Part shown: in pieces, positions 28,614-39,144 of the stretch
How the letters are laid out: each line of letters begins with the position of its first letter
How positions within the stretch are numbered: the first letter of the stretch is position 1
Source: Acinetobacter junii CIP 64.5
GTDB taxonomy: Bacteria; Pseudomonadota; Gammaproteobacteria; Pseudomonadales; Moraxellaceae
Length of the DNA stretch: 64,000 nt
NCBI RefSeq assembly: GCF_000368765.1
Contig: NZ_KB849654.1
Coordinates: 395,732 to 459,731 of the forward strand
Reading direction: 5' to 3'
Made by a program: the position numbers and the translations under genes
Notes under the pieces: model-generated
The model's input: the letters and a program-made list of their open reading frames with translations, nothing else
Told to the model about the DNA's origin: nothing
The model's database searches: none

Positions 28614-29426
28614 GTGGCCAAAATTGTTGTCGTAACGTCAGGCAAAGGTGGTGTAGGTAAAACTACAACAAGTGCATCTTTTGCAACAGGTTTAGCCCTA
28701 CGTGGTCATAAAACTGTTGTGATTGATTTCGATGTGGGTTTGCGTAATCTTGACTTGATTATGGGTTGTGAACGTCGTGTAGTCTATGACTTTGTCAATG
28801 TCATCAATAATGAAGCTCGCTTACAGCAAGCACTGATCCGTGATAAAGATATTGAAAACTTATATATTCTTCCTGCATCACAAACACGTGATAAAGATGC
28901 CTTGAGTGATGAAGGTGTTGCACGAGTTATTGATGAACTTTCTCAAGAGTTTGACTACATCATTTGTGATTCTCCAGCAGGTATTGAGCGTGGCGCTATC
29001 CTTGCCATGTATCATGCTGATGAAGCAATCATCGTAACAAACCCTGAAATTTCATCTGTTCGTGACTCTGACCGTATCATCGGAATGTTAGACAGCAAAA
29101 CTAAAAAAGTTGAGCAAAACGAAGGACGTATTCGTAAGCATCTTTGTATTACTCGCTTCAATCCTGAACGAGCGGATAAACAAGAAATGCTCACGATTGA
29201 CGATATTTCAAAAGACATTTTACGTGTACCAACACTAGGTGTTGTACCTGAATGTCCAAGCGTACTTCAAGCATCAAACGAAGGTAAACCTGTTATTTTG
29301 TACTCTGAAGCAAAAGCAGGACAAGCGTATGATGATTTAGTTGCTCGTTTCCTTGGTGAGGATCGTCCATATCGACACATCACAGTACAGCCAAAAGGTT
29401 GGTTAGCTAGACTATTTGGAGCGTAA
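28614..29426 (+). CDS. minD: septum site-determining ATPase MinD
   Basis: Product of 270 aa from GTG at 28614; AGGAG at 28601-28605 is 8 bases before it, whereas the GTG at 28605 overlaps that site. The length equals E. coli MinD. Deviant Walker A GKGGVGKTT, VIDFDVGLRNLD, DSPAGIERGA and a C-terminal amphipathic membrane helix (GWLARLFGA). It cycles on and off the inner membrane with ATP, recruits MinC, and is released by MinE. minE follows after 2 nt. Confidence 0.98.
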   Translation: MAKIVVVTSGKGGVGKTTTSASFATGLALRGHKTVVIDFDVGLRNLDLIMGCERRVVYDFVNVINNEARLQQALIRDKDIENLYILPASQTRDKDALSDEGVARVIDELSQEFDYIICDSPAGIERGAILAMYHADEAIIVTNPEISSVRDSDRIIGMLDSKTKKVEQNEGRIRKHLCITRFNPERADKQEMLTIDDISKDILRVPTLGVVPECPSVLQASNEGKPVILYSEAKAGQAYDDLVARFLGEDRPYRHITVQPKGWLARLFGA

Positions 29427-29428
29427 TT

Positions 29429-29701
29429 ATGGCAGGATTCTGGAGTAAACTTTTTAGCAGTGATGAAAAACCATCAAGTGCACAAACTGCCAAAGATCGC
29501 TTAAAAGTTATTGTTGCGTCTGAACAAGGTCTTGGTCGTCGTTTAAGCCAAGACAAAATTGATCAAATGAAAAAAGAGATCATGCAAGTGGTAAGTCGTT
29601 ATGTTCGTGGTGTAGACGAACAGCACATCCAAATGCAAGTTCGTTCAGAAGCTAACATCGAAATGCTGGAAATGAATATCAATTTACCTGAAGATCGATA
29701 G
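29429..29701 (+). CDS. minE: cell division topological specificity factor MinE
   Basis: Product of 90 aa. N-terminal membrane-targeting helix (MAGFWSKLFSS), the MinD-binding segment (TAKDRLKVIVASEQG) and the dimerisation domain ending in EMNINLPED. It stimulates MinD ATPase and sets the oscillation. Last gene of the min operon; the ATG is 2 nt after the minD stop. Confidence 0.98.
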   Translation: MAGFWSKLFSSDEKPSSAQTAKDRLKVIVASEQGLGRRLSQDKIDQMKKEIMQVVSRYVRGVDEQHIQMQVRSEANIEMLEMNINLPEDR

Positions 29702-29882
29702 AAGTTTTTCAATTAGCGATTTTTTGTAAATAAAGGCAAAATACACAACAGAATTTGAAAAGTTTGAGTTTTATTTTCACAGTTGTTTTGAAATACTTTT
29801 TTCGAATAAATTGAGAGAATTAACGCTTTTCTGATCCTGCATCGTATTTTGCCTTTATTATTTTTAAATTCAGGAGATTGTC

Positions 29883-30170
29883 ATGGCATTATCACAGCCA
29901 GCAACTTTCAATGAAGAATGGTCAGATGAGCGTGTTTTTGCCTACCTCAACCAACTTCCTCCAGCAGGCGTAAATGCTGACTTTCACGTTCTATATCATG
30001 CGTTTAAACATATGCGCCCAAATGATTATGAACGATTAATTACTAAATTCTTAGCAGATGGTCGTGACTTAAATGCAACCAACCCTGAAGGGCAACGCAT
30101 TCATGATGTAATTGCACAATTTCCTCGTCAAAAAGATGGATTCTTAGAAGTCCTAGCGAAATTTGCATAA
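29883..30170 (+). CDS. PA4642-family small conserved protein
   Basis: Product of 95 aa. The pattern WSDERVFAYLNQLPPAGVNADFH, then YHAFKHMRPNDYERLITKF and GRDLNATNPEGQ matches my memory of the PA4642 family of uncharacterised gammaproteobacterial proteins. No signal peptide or metal motif. Own upstream region of 180 bp, with AGGAGATT before the ATG. Function unknown. Confidence 0.8.
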   Translation: MALSQPATFNEEWSDERVFAYLNQLPPAGVNADFHVLYHAFKHMRPNDYERLITKFLADGRDLNATNPEGQRIHDVIAQFPRQKDGFLEVLAKFA

Positions 30171-30174
30171 TAAA

Positions 30175-30197
30175 AAAGCCTGCTTCAAGCAGGCTTT
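30175..30197. terminator. bidirectional terminator between PA4642-like gene and LysE-family gene
   Basis: Arms AAAGCCTGCT (30175-30184) and AGCAGGCTTT (30188-30197) with a 3-base loop; an A-run lies on the left side. Confidence 0.88.
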
Positions 30198-30207
30198 GAT
30201 TTCTCTG

Positions 30208-30825
30208 TTATCGGCTACCAATCAAATAAACACCGAGCAAAGTAAAGATCCCACCAGAAATACCATCAATCCATTTGGCAAAGTTCTGGTAAGCATTTCT
30301 GAATGTAGGTAGCGAAAATACAAAAGCCACAAGTAAAAACCATACCAATGTTTCAACAGCTATTATGATAAACAATAAGAAATGATGTTGATCAAAAAGT
30401 GGATTAGCAAGAAAGAGCGAGAACACACTACCAAAATAAATGACTGCTTTAGGATTGGATAAATTAGTGAGCAAACCTTTTATAAAAAACAACCATGCTG
30501 ATTGAGGTAAGGTAATTTGTTTGATTTCCTGCTTTTGTTTAGAAAATGCTGAACGCAGCATCTGATAACCGAGCCAACACAGATATAAACCACCAGCAAT
30601 CAAAAGTCCTTGTTTAAGCCAAGCCATTTTCTCAAAAATGATATTCAGTCCCATTAATGCCAACAAAGACCACAGCATCGCGCCCATGCATATTCCAACT
30701 GCAACTAATACAGCATCTTTACGTGAACGACTTACTGCTGTTTGCGACACAAGGAAAAAATCTGGACCAGGTGTAATCAGTGCACAAAAATGAATGAAAA
30801 TGAGCGTACTTAAAGCGATGAACAT
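30208..30825 (-). CDS. LysE/RhtB-family amino acid exporter
   Basis: Product of 205 aa with six predicted spans. The family signature is at the N-terminus (LITPGPDFFLVSQTAVSRSRKDA, then GICMGAMLWSLLALMG), with the second in the middle (LTNLSNPKAVIYFGSVFSLF). These proteins export amino acids or derivatives such as homoserine lactone and threonine by proton antiport; the substrate here cannot be told. Convergent with the PA4642-like gene; 128 bp separate its start from the ftsK end. Confidence 0.92.
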   Translation of the reverse strand: MFIALSTLIFIHFCALITPGPDFFLVSQTAVSRSRKDAVLVAVGICMGAMLWSLLALMGLNIIFEKMAWLKQGLLIAGGLYLCWLGYQMLRSAFSKQKQEIKQITLPQSAWLFFIKGLLTNLSNPKAVIYFGSVFSLFLANPLFDQHHFLLFIIIAVETLVWFLLVAFVFSLPTFRNAYQNFAKWIDGISGGIFTLLGVYLIGSR

Positions 30826-30912
30826 AACTGATCTCTATGATGAGACGATGGTCTATCAGCTTAATTAAAAAACGTGATTTTTACCATATTTAATCTATAA
30901 AAATGAAAATAA

Positions 30913-30938
30913 AAAAAGCCTCGAAATTGAGGCTTTTT
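30913..30938 (-). terminator. terminator after ftsK
   Basis: Arms AAAAAGCCTC (30913-30922) and GAGGCTTTTT (30929-30938) with a 6-base loop. Confidence 0.88.
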
Positions 30939-30953
30939 AAATGATCATTTAGT

Positions 30954-33900
30954 TTAAACCAAAATATCTCGTTTTCCGTTTGCTCCCATTGAGCTCACAA
31001 TTCCATTCTCTTCCATCTGATCGATAATTCGTGCAGCTCGGTTATAACCTAAACTAAATTTACGTTGAAGTGATGAAGTTGAAGCTTTTCGGGTTTCTAA
31101 AACAAAAGAAACACATTGGTCATATAGAGCATCCCGACTAGGATCACCATCGCCATCTTCAAAACCACGTGATGTAGGTTCTTCATCGAACGGCGTCAAG
31201 ATTTCATCCACATAATTTGGCTCACCACGTTCACGCCAAGCATCACATATACGGTTCACTTCATCATCACTGATAAATGCACCGTGAACACGCTCAGGCT
31301 CGATTTTACCCGGTCCAAGGAATAACATATCACCATGTCCAAGTAAGTCCTCTGCACCACCCGCATCAAGGATGGTACGTGAATCGATCTTACTGTTCAC
31401 ACGTAAAGCCACACGCGTTGGAATATTGGCTTTGATGAGACCTGTAATAACATCGACAGATGGACGTTGTGTCGCAAGTAAAAGATGAATCCCAGCGGCA
31501 CGTGATTTCTGCGCTAAACGCGTAATCATTTCTTCAGCTTTTTTACCCACCTGCATGATCATGTCTGCAAATTCATCGGCAACAATAACAATCGAAGGTA
31601 ATGGTGTTAATCGAGGTGCTCTTTCTTGAGTCGCTGAATCACTAGGTTTCCAGGTCGGATCAATTAAATCCTCGCCATTTGCAATCGCTTCTTCAACTTT
31701 ACGGTTATAGTCACTTAATTTACGAATCTTCAAGAATGACATTAACTTATAACGACGCTCCATCTCATTTACACACCAATTTAAAGCACTAACAGCATCC
31801 TTCATGTCTGTTACTACAGGTGTCAATAAGTGAGGAATATCACTATAGTTTGCCAACTCAAGTTGTTTTGGATCGATCAAAATTAAGCGCAATTGATCAG
31901 GGGTATACTTTAATAACATCGATAAAATCATCGAGTTTACTGCAACCGATTTACCTGAGCCTGTTGTTCCCGCTACGAGCATATGTGGTGCTTTGGCTAA
32001 ATCAGTCAGTACTGGATTGCCTGAAATATCTTTACCCATCGCCATACTAATCAAGTTATTTGGATCACGATAAGTTGGAGTTTCCAATAATTCGATCAAG
32101 CGCACCATTTCACGAGAACTATTAGGTACTTCAATCCCGATATATGGTTTACCAGGAATAACCTCAACGACACGTACGGAAGCCATCGACATTGAACGCG
32201 CTAGATCGCGTGAAATATTAGTAACTTTTGATGCTTTAACACCTGGTGCAAGATCAAGTTCAAAACGTGTCACTACTGGTCCAGGCTGTGCTTCCACTAC
32301 TTGTGCTTTGACATTAAATTCTTGCAGTTTGATCTCAAGCAATTCAGATAATCTAGCCAATTGATCGGCTGTAAAATTCACTTTCTTATTTGGATCAACA
32401 CGATCTAATAACTCCAAACCAGGCAAGGTAGGTAAGTCACGTCGCTTTTGGGCAACTTGCATTGCTCGTGACATTGGTCGTCCGAAAGCATCAGTTAAAG
32501 GAGCATCTAGATCAAAATCATCATCCAAATCGATTTCTAATTCTGGTTCTGCTTTACCAGCTGTTTCCTGCCATGCTTCGATAAATGCTTCCTTAGATAA
32601 TGTTTCTTTTGGTGCTTCAACTTCAATTGGTGCTTTTACGAAAGCAGATGACTGTTCATAACTCGTGCTTATCGAAGGTGTCTTAAACTCATCTTCGTCT
32701 ATCAATAAATCATCGAAGTCATCAAATTCAGATTTCTGAGTTTGTTTCACCTCATCATGAGCACTTATCGGGGAATGAATATTTTCTTCAACGACTACAG
32801 TATTCTCTGGCTTTGCAGCGAATTCAAATTCATCAATATCTTCATCCACCTCAAACTGTTGTTTTTGTTGCAATGAAGAAGTCTGCAACTCTTGATTGAA
32901 TGGTGAATGAACATCTGTCGCTGTTTTGCTATTTGGAACAGCAGCGAGTAATTCATCAAAAATTTCATCATCATTCCAATCTAAATCAAGATGATTAGTT
33001 TTCTGAACAACATTAGAATGTGATGATGTATTTAACATCTGATGATCATCAAGCTCGTTACGATCATCTGCAGCTTTCAGTAAAGCATCTATTTCTTGTT
33101 TATGGCTTTGTTCATCATGTTGCAGTGCACGCCAAACCTCACCAGTTTGTATGAGTCTTTGACTTTCAGCCTCGAATTGGTGCGCACGTTTTAATGTTTG
33201 CTCGAAATCGTCCTCTGTTTTTGTTTCTTGGACATTCATGCGTTGTTGTTCTTTTGCGGCTACATCGGCAAATAATCGCTCAGCCAATACCTGATGATGA
33301 GAATCATCAAATTTAGTTTGAGTCTCTTGGTTTATAATATCGTGAGTAGAATGATTGGCTAATACTGGTTCTGTACCTACAGCAGTAGCAGAATTCTGAG
33401 CATTGGTTTTTAACGGTGTTTCAGTCATCGTAATTTGTTCAGTACGATCATACGCTGACTCTTGTTGAGGTACATTCTTATAAAATAGATCCTGCAAATA
33501 TGCGGGTGTTTTCTTTAGAGTAATCCATGTTTTATCCCATTGGATTCCAAAGGCTAAAGTTAATAACAAAATACTGAATGCGAGTAAAAATAACGTTGCA
33601 CCATATATTGTCAGCAAGCCAGTTAGACTTTGTCCCAACTCATAACCAATAATTCCACCAGCTGCATTATCTAGAGTGTCCGCAGGAGTATTCCAGTGCA
33701 GATAGAACAAACTCGCCACAGATAACACGAGAAAGAATTGTGCCGCATAACGAAACGGACGATTAAGGAAACTTCTTGGCCACCATACTTGGATTGCTTC
33801 AATAAACAAAAAAATCGGGAGTAGCAAACTCGCCCATCCTAAGAATCCAAATAACAAATCTGCAATCCAAGCACCTGCAACGCCGCTCGCATTGGAAACC

Positions 33901-34043
33901 TGTTGGGTATCACTAGATATATGCATCCAACCTGGGTCAAATGGAGTATAAGTTACTGTGGCAAGAAATAGATAAATGCCAAAAGAAATCAAAAATAATG
34001 TCATTAAAAAGCGTTGTGCATAAACACTTGACACCGCAGTCAT
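30954..34043 (-). CDS. ftsK: DNA translocase FtsK
   Basis: Product of 1029 aa. Four N-terminal membrane spans (about residues 10-165) anchor it at the septum. A long acidic, low-complexity linker (about 200-525, rich in Asp, Glu, Gln) follows. The motor has Walker A GTTGSGKS, ILIDPKQLELANY, VIVADEFADMI (Walker B) and LATQRPSVDVITG. The C-terminal gamma winged helix (SSLQRKFSLGYNRAARIIDQME) reads KOPS and activates XerCD. It pumps chromosome ends at division. Divergent from trxB across 255 bp. Confidence 0.98.
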   Translation of the reverse strand: MTAVSSVYAQRFLMTLFLISFGIYLFLATVTYTPFDPGWMHISSDTQQVSNASGVAGAWIADLLFGFLGWASLLLPIFLFIEAIQVWWPRSFLNRPFRYAAQFFLVLSVASLFYLHWNTPADTLDNAAGGIIGYELGQSLTGLLTIYGATLFLLAFSILLLTLAFGIQWDKTWITLKKTPAYLQDLFYKNVPQQESAYDRTEQITMTETPLKTNAQNSATAVGTEPVLANHSTHDIINQETQTKFDDSHHQVLAERLFADVAAKEQQRMNVQETKTEDDFEQTLKRAHQFEAESQRLIQTGEVWRALQHDEQSHKQEIDALLKAADDRNELDDHQMLNTSSHSNVVQKTNHLDLDWNDDEIFDELLAAVPNSKTATDVHSPFNQELQTSSLQQKQQFEVDEDIDEFEFAAKPENTVVVEENIHSPISAHDEVKQTQKSEFDDFDDLLIDEDEFKTPSISTSYEQSSAFVKAPIEVEAPKETLSKEAFIEAWQETAGKAEPELEIDLDDDFDLDAPLTDAFGRPMSRAMQVAQKRRDLPTLPGLELLDRVDPNKKVNFTADQLARLSELLEIKLQEFNVKAQVVEAQPGPVVTRFELDLAPGVKASKVTNISRDLARSMSMASVRVVEVIPGKPYIGIEVPNSSREMVRLIELLETPTYRDPNNLISMAMGKDISGNPVLTDLAKAPHMLVAGTTGSGKSVAVNSMILSMLLKYTPDQLRLILIDPKQLELANYSDIPHLLTPVVTDMKDAVSALNWCVNEMERRYKLMSFLKIRKLSDYNRKVEEAIANGEDLIDPTWKPSDSATQERAPRLTPLPSIVIVADEFADMIMQVGKKAEEMITRLAQKSRAAGIHLLLATQRPSVDVITGLIKANIPTRVALRVNSKIDSRTILDAGGAEDLLGHGDMLFLGPGKIEPERVHGAFISDDEVNRICDAWRERGEPNYVDEILTPFDEEPTSRGFEDGDGDPSRDALYDQCVSFVLETRKASTSSLQRKFSLGYNRAARIIDQMEENGIVSSMGANGKRDILV

Positions 34044-34283
34044 ATACAGTCCTGTAACCCAATTTCGTTATTTGTTTGTCTATTATTTAAGGTCTAAACA
34101 ACCCTAATCAATAAGTCTAATATTATGCACGTGTTCTTACAAAAAAGATGCACGATTGTTTACTGTTGTTGTTAACATCCTGATCGGATATAGCGCAATT
34201 CGATTGAGTTAATCAATATTATCATCATCGATTTAGCCCACTCCCCTACGGATTCACGTATAATTTTAGCATTTTCAATATAA

Positions 34284-35249
<966 letters not shown>

Positions 35250-35263
35250 TTTACATTAAGTTT

Positions 35264-35295
35264 AAAAAGCCACCATCTTTATGGTGGCTTTTTTT
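35264..35295 (+). terminator. terminator after trxB
   Basis: Arms AAAAAGCCACCAT and ATGGTGGCTTTTT with loop CTTT, followed by further T residues. Confidence 0.93.
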
Positions 35296-35360
35296 GTTAA
35301 ATGATATATACAATCAAAAACATGGCTTTATTTAACAACAATTATATTTTGGATGAATGC

Positions 35361-36918
35361 ATGACAACAACATGGACCAATGGCTACCAAACTGAAGTCA
35401 ATTACACCTATGGGTATTATCGTGATCTTAGCCCTAACTTCCAAAAATTCTGTTTACTTTTAAATGGGATAGATAGTCCAGATATTTAGACAAATCAAAC
35501 ACATTGTGAACTTGGCTTTGGGCAAGGTGTCAGCATCAACATACATGCAGCAAGTACTGATGCCAATTTTTACGGTACTGACTTTAACCCCGCACATGCA
35601 GCTCATGCCAACCAATTAGCACAACATAGCCAAACTAAGCCATATTTTTTTGATGATAGCTTTGAAGAATTATTAAATCGAAATGATTTACCCATGTTTG
35701 ATTCAATTAGCCTACATGGAATATGGAGCTGGATAAGTTATGAAAACCAACACATCATTTTGAAATTCATTCGTAAATATTTAAAACCCAATGGTATTGT
35801 CTATATCAGTTATAACTGCGTGACAGGTTGGGCTGCCAATATGCCTATACGCGAGTTATTTCATAGCAATTTTAAATTTAATAGCAAAAGTACAAACCCA
35901 CTGCAAAAAGTAAATGAAGCATTAAATTTTAGCGAAGAACTACTTAAACAAAATCCAATCTTTGCTCAAAGAAATCCCAATGCTTTGCAAAAAGTAATCG
36001 ATCTCAAACAACAAAATCCAAATTACTTAATTCATGAATATTTGAATCAAGATTGGCAATGCTTTTCATTTCAGCAAGTAGTCAGAATCCTAGATGAAAT
36101 TAAATTATCTTATGCTGGGTCTACAGACTTAGGAACGCATCTAGATAATATTAATTTTTCAGAAGAACATCAGCAATTTCTAAATGCGATTGAACACCCG
36201 ATTTTCAAAGAACAGTGCCGAGATTATTTTGCCAACACACAATTTAGACGGGATTTATTTATTCGAGGCAAGAATAATTTAACCCCATTACAAGTCCAAG
36301 CAAAACTCCGAAAAAACAGCATTTGTGCTTCTAACAGCCAAAGAGCAATTACCGAGTAGCATTACAGGACTATTAGGGACATTCAATTTGATAGAGGAAA
36401 TTTATCAACCAATTGGCAATCGATTTGCTGAAGTTAACTATCAACCGCTCACTATTGCAGATTTAGAAGCTAGTTTTCCCGAGCTTCACTATGCAAAAAT
36501 CTTAAATGCGCTCGTTATCCTGTGCCATCTTGGACTAGCTCAACCATGTCAAAATAATGAGCCATCTCAAAAAATATTCGAGCATTGCCACAATCTAAAT
36601 CACTACATTTTAAAACAAGCGAGTTTTCATCAAAACTATGGCGTTTTAATTAGTCCAATCACAGGCATTGGTATACCGACTGAACATTTTCATCAATTAT
36701 TTTATCGCGCTCATTTTATAGAGGGTTTAACGACTGCAACAGATTTTGCTTACTATGTGCAAGATGTCATCCAACAACTTGGGTGGTTAGTTTTAGATAA
36801 AGATGGTCAAACGGTTTCAGATCAGGTTAAAAGCATTGAAATTATCCAATCTAAAGCCCAAATATTTTTAGGAAGTAAGAAGTTGGAGATCGCGAAACAA
36901 TTACGTTTATTTAATTAA
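35361..36918 (+). pseudogene. class I SAM methyltransferase with regulatory domain, broken by a stop and a frameshift
   Basis: Restored, this is one gene of about 518 codons. It starts near the ATG at 35361 (TTTWTNGYQTEVNYTYGYY) and runs to a TAG at 35487-35489. The frame resumes with CELGFGQGVSINIHA (SAM-binding glycine motif) and YGTDFNPAHA, then SISLHGIWSWIS, and continues to 36359. A run of six A at about 36311-36316 shifts the frame: removing one A joins RKTAFVLLTAKEQLPSS to the rest, which ends at 36918. The C-terminal half resembles the methyltransferase regulatory domain. Two independent lesions suggest real decay, though sequencing error is possible. The substrate of the family is not known; many are in surface or secreted-product contexts. 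A hairpin (36929-36960) follows. Confidence 0.85.
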
Positions 36919-36928
36919 ATATTGATGA

Positions 36929-36960
36929 TCGAATGGCGAAGTACTAGATTTGCCATTCGA
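36929..36960 (+). terminator. hairpin after the methyltransferase pseudogene
   Basis: Arms TCGAATGGC (36929-36937) and GCCATTCGA (36952-36960), followed by CCTTTCTT; the T-run is weak. Confidence 0.5.
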
Positions 36961-37008
36961 CCTTTCTTAGATTAGTTTAATCTGAATCCTTTCCATATTC
37001 ATTTTATT

Positions 37009-37740
37009 ATGCATCAACTTCCACCCTCTCAATATATTTTTCCTGATCCTATTGAAGCAGACCCTGAGGGACATGGTTTCATCTGTATTGGTGCAGATCT
37101 TTCACCGTCTACATTATTTGAAGCCTATACACATGGATTATTTCCATGGTTCAACGAAGATGAACCTATTTGCTGGTGGAGTCCTGAACCACGTTGTATT
37201 ATCGAACCACAGGCATATAAACCTAGCAAATCCTTACTACGAAATATGAAAAAACATGATTATCGAATTACGATTAATCATGCATTTGAACACGTCATTC
37301 GTGCCTGTTCGTTACCACGAAGTTATGCAAATGAGACATGGATTAGTGAAGATATAATTGAAGGATATTCAGCTCTATTTAAAGCAGGATATGCCTATAG
37401 TGTCGAAGTCTGGAATAATGAACAGCTTGTAGGTGGCCTGTATGGTGTCACTATTGGTAAAGGATGTTTTGGTGAGTCCATGTTTAGCACCGAAACAGAT
37501 GTCTCTAAAATGGCATTTTATACACTGATGTTAATTGGACAGGAAAATCAACTGCCTTGGATCGATTGCCAATTGGTCAACGATCACCTTTTAAGTCTTG
37601 GAGCACGTACACTTTCTCGCCAAGCCTATTTAAAATCGTTACAAGATGTAATTATTACCCCCTCTATCAATTGGAAAAGTTATCAAGAACGTGTATTTTC
37701 AAGTAAAACAATAGCTCTTTTTTCAAAATTAGACGGTTAA
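37009..37740 (+). CDS. aat: leucyl/phenylalanyl-tRNA--protein transferase
   Basis: Product of 243 aa. Motifs: FPDP near the N-terminus, then [17 protein letters not shown] and the catalytic region [45 protein letters not shown]. It adds Leu or Phe to N-terminal Arg or Lys of proteins, making N-degrons for ClpAP via ClpS. The bpt gene follows after 28 nt. Confidence 0.97.
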   Translation: MHQLPPSQYIFPDPIEADPEGHGFICIGADLSPSTLFEAYTHGLFPWFNEDEPICWWSPEPRCIIEPQAYKPSKSLLRNMKKHDYRITINHAFEHVIRACSLPRSYANETWISEDIIEGYSALFKAGYAYSVEVWNNEQLVGGLYGVTIGKGCFGESMFSTETDVSKMAFYTLMLIGQENQLPWIDCQLVNDHLLSLGARTLSRQAYLKSLQDVIITPSINWKSYQERVFSSKTIALFSKLDG

Positions 37741-37768
37741 CGGATTAACACCTTGGAGGGACAGATTA

Positions 37769-38584
37769 ATGAAATCATACCAACCCAAGTCCCTTTTAAA
37801 TGACTTACAGTATTACATTACTCCACCACATGACTGCAGTTACCTCGATAACAAATCAGCTCGAATGGTGTTCTTAGATCCAATTCATCGCATTGATGTG
37901 GTGACATTATCTGAACTGTCACGTGTTGGTTTTCGTCGCAGTGGTGACTTTGTTTATCGCCCAGAATGTCATTTATGTCGTCAATGTTTGTCGTGTAGAG
38001 TCCCTATTCAAGAATTTCAAATGAATAGCAGCCAAAAAAAGGCATGGAAACGCAATCAAGATTTAAGCATGAATATCTTGCCTACCTCGCAAGCGACAGA
38101 ACAACATTATCAGCTTTATGAGAGATATATAAACGAGCGGCATTCAGATGGTGATATGTATCCAGCCAACTATGATCAGTTTGAGAAGTTTCTCGTACAC
38201 AGTTGCACAGAAAGTTTTTTTATCGAATTATGGAAAGACCAAAAACTAATTGCGGTCTCTACTTGCGATTTGATGGATGATGGTTTATCTGCGGTTTATA
38301 CATTCTTTGACCCAGATGAACAACGTCGCTCCTTGGGCGTTTATGCCATTCTTAAACAAATTGAATATGTAAAAACTCTAAATCTTGATTATTTGTATCT
38401 TGGTTATTGGGTGCCACACTCAGCGAAAATGAACTACAAGTCACAATACACACCACTTGAACTATTACTAGATGGTCAATGGCGTAGACTCAATCGCCCA
38501 TTATCTGAGAAAGAAATTCATCAACTCGGAAACTCACTCATGAGTACACTACCTTCAGAGTGGGATGATCTAATCATTAAATAA
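37769..38584 (+). CDS. bpt: aspartate/glutamate leucyltransferase (Bpt, arginyl-tRNA-transferase family)
   Basis: Product of 271 aa, also annotated as ate. N-terminal cysteine cluster CHLCRQCLSCR, then FRRSGDFVYRPE and C-terminal LDYLYLGYWVPHSAKMNYKSQY with PLELLLDGQWRRL. It transfers leucine to N-terminal Asp or Glu, the second arm of the bacterial N-degron pathway. A strong GGAGG site is 12 bases before the ATG. Convergent with rimI with one base between stops. In Pseudomonas and Acinetobacter aat and bpt are paired like this. Confidence 0.96.
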   Translation: MKSYQPKSLLNDLQYYITPPHDCSYLDNKSARMVFLDPIHRIDVVTLSELSRVGFRRSGDFVYRPECHLCRQCLSCRVPIQEFQMNSSQKKAWKRNQDLSMNILPTSQATEQHYQLYERYINERHSDGDMYPANYDQFEKFLVHSCTESFFIELWKDQKLIAVSTCDLMDDGLSAVYTFFDPDEQRRSLGVYAILKQIEYVKTLNLDYLYLGYWVPHSAKMNYKSQYTPLELLLDGQWRRLNRPLSEKEIHQLGNSLMSTLPSEWDDLIIK

Positions 38585-38585
38585 T

Positions 38586-39047
38586 TTAGGATTTAAATAA
38601 AGACGCGAAATCATCAGTGCATGTTTTGACCATAATCACAGCATGCTCTTTTGTACCATCCAAATTGGGATAATAATTTTTGCGTAAATCTATTTGATGA
38701 AAATCTATTTTTTCATACAAACGAATTGCAGCATGATTGCTTTGACGTACTTCTAAAAAAATTTGGATAGGATTATTTTTTAAAAGTTGAATTGAATAAT
38801 CTAACAACTCGTATCCAAGACCTTTGCCCTGCTGGCTTGGATGGATCGCCATCAGTAACAAATTAGCTTCATCTAACACAGGCTGTAAAATACAGAATCC
38901 TACTATTTGATTTTTAGTTTCATAGACTGTGCATTGGTAAGAAAGCAAAGACTCCTGAAATTGTTTTTTAGACCACGGATGTGTTTGAACTAAACATTCA
39001 ATCTCAGCAACTTTATCCAAATCCTTTTCTTGCATCAATCGAATCAC
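38586..39047 (-). CDS. rimI: ribosomal protein alanine N-acetyltransferase RimI-like
   Basis: Product of 153 aa, a GNAT fold. Acetyl-CoA motif HPSQQGKGLGYELLDY, then FLEVRQSNHAAIRLYEKIDF, which is the RimI pattern. N-terminal MIRLMQEKDLDKVAEIE and HPWSKKQF also fit. It acetylates the N-terminus of S18. The C-terminus is somewhat divergent (RKNYYPNLDGTKEHAVIM), so RimI specificity is likely but not certain. Minus strand, convergent with bpt. Confidence 0.87.
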   Translation of the reverse strand: MIRLMQEKDLDKVAEIECLVQTHPWSKKQFQESLLSYQCTVYETKNQIVGFCILQPVLDEANLLLMAIHPSQQGKGLGYELLDYSIQLLKNNPIQIFLEVRQSNHAAIRLYEKIDFHQIDLRKNYYPNLDGTKEHAVIMVKTCTDDFASLFKS

Positions 39048-39111
39048 GAGAATACCTTGTCAAAAACCTAATTGGCAGATTATCGACAATTTAAAACCAA
39101 ATTTAAATAAA

Positions 39112-39142
39112 AAAATGGGCAATCTGATTGATTGCCCATTTT
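39112..39142 (-). terminator. terminator after first metal-dependent hydrolase gene
   Basis: Arms AAAATGGGCAATC (39112-39124) and the exact complement (39130-39142), with 5-base loop and A/T tract. Confidence 0.9.
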
Positions 39143-39144
39143 AT

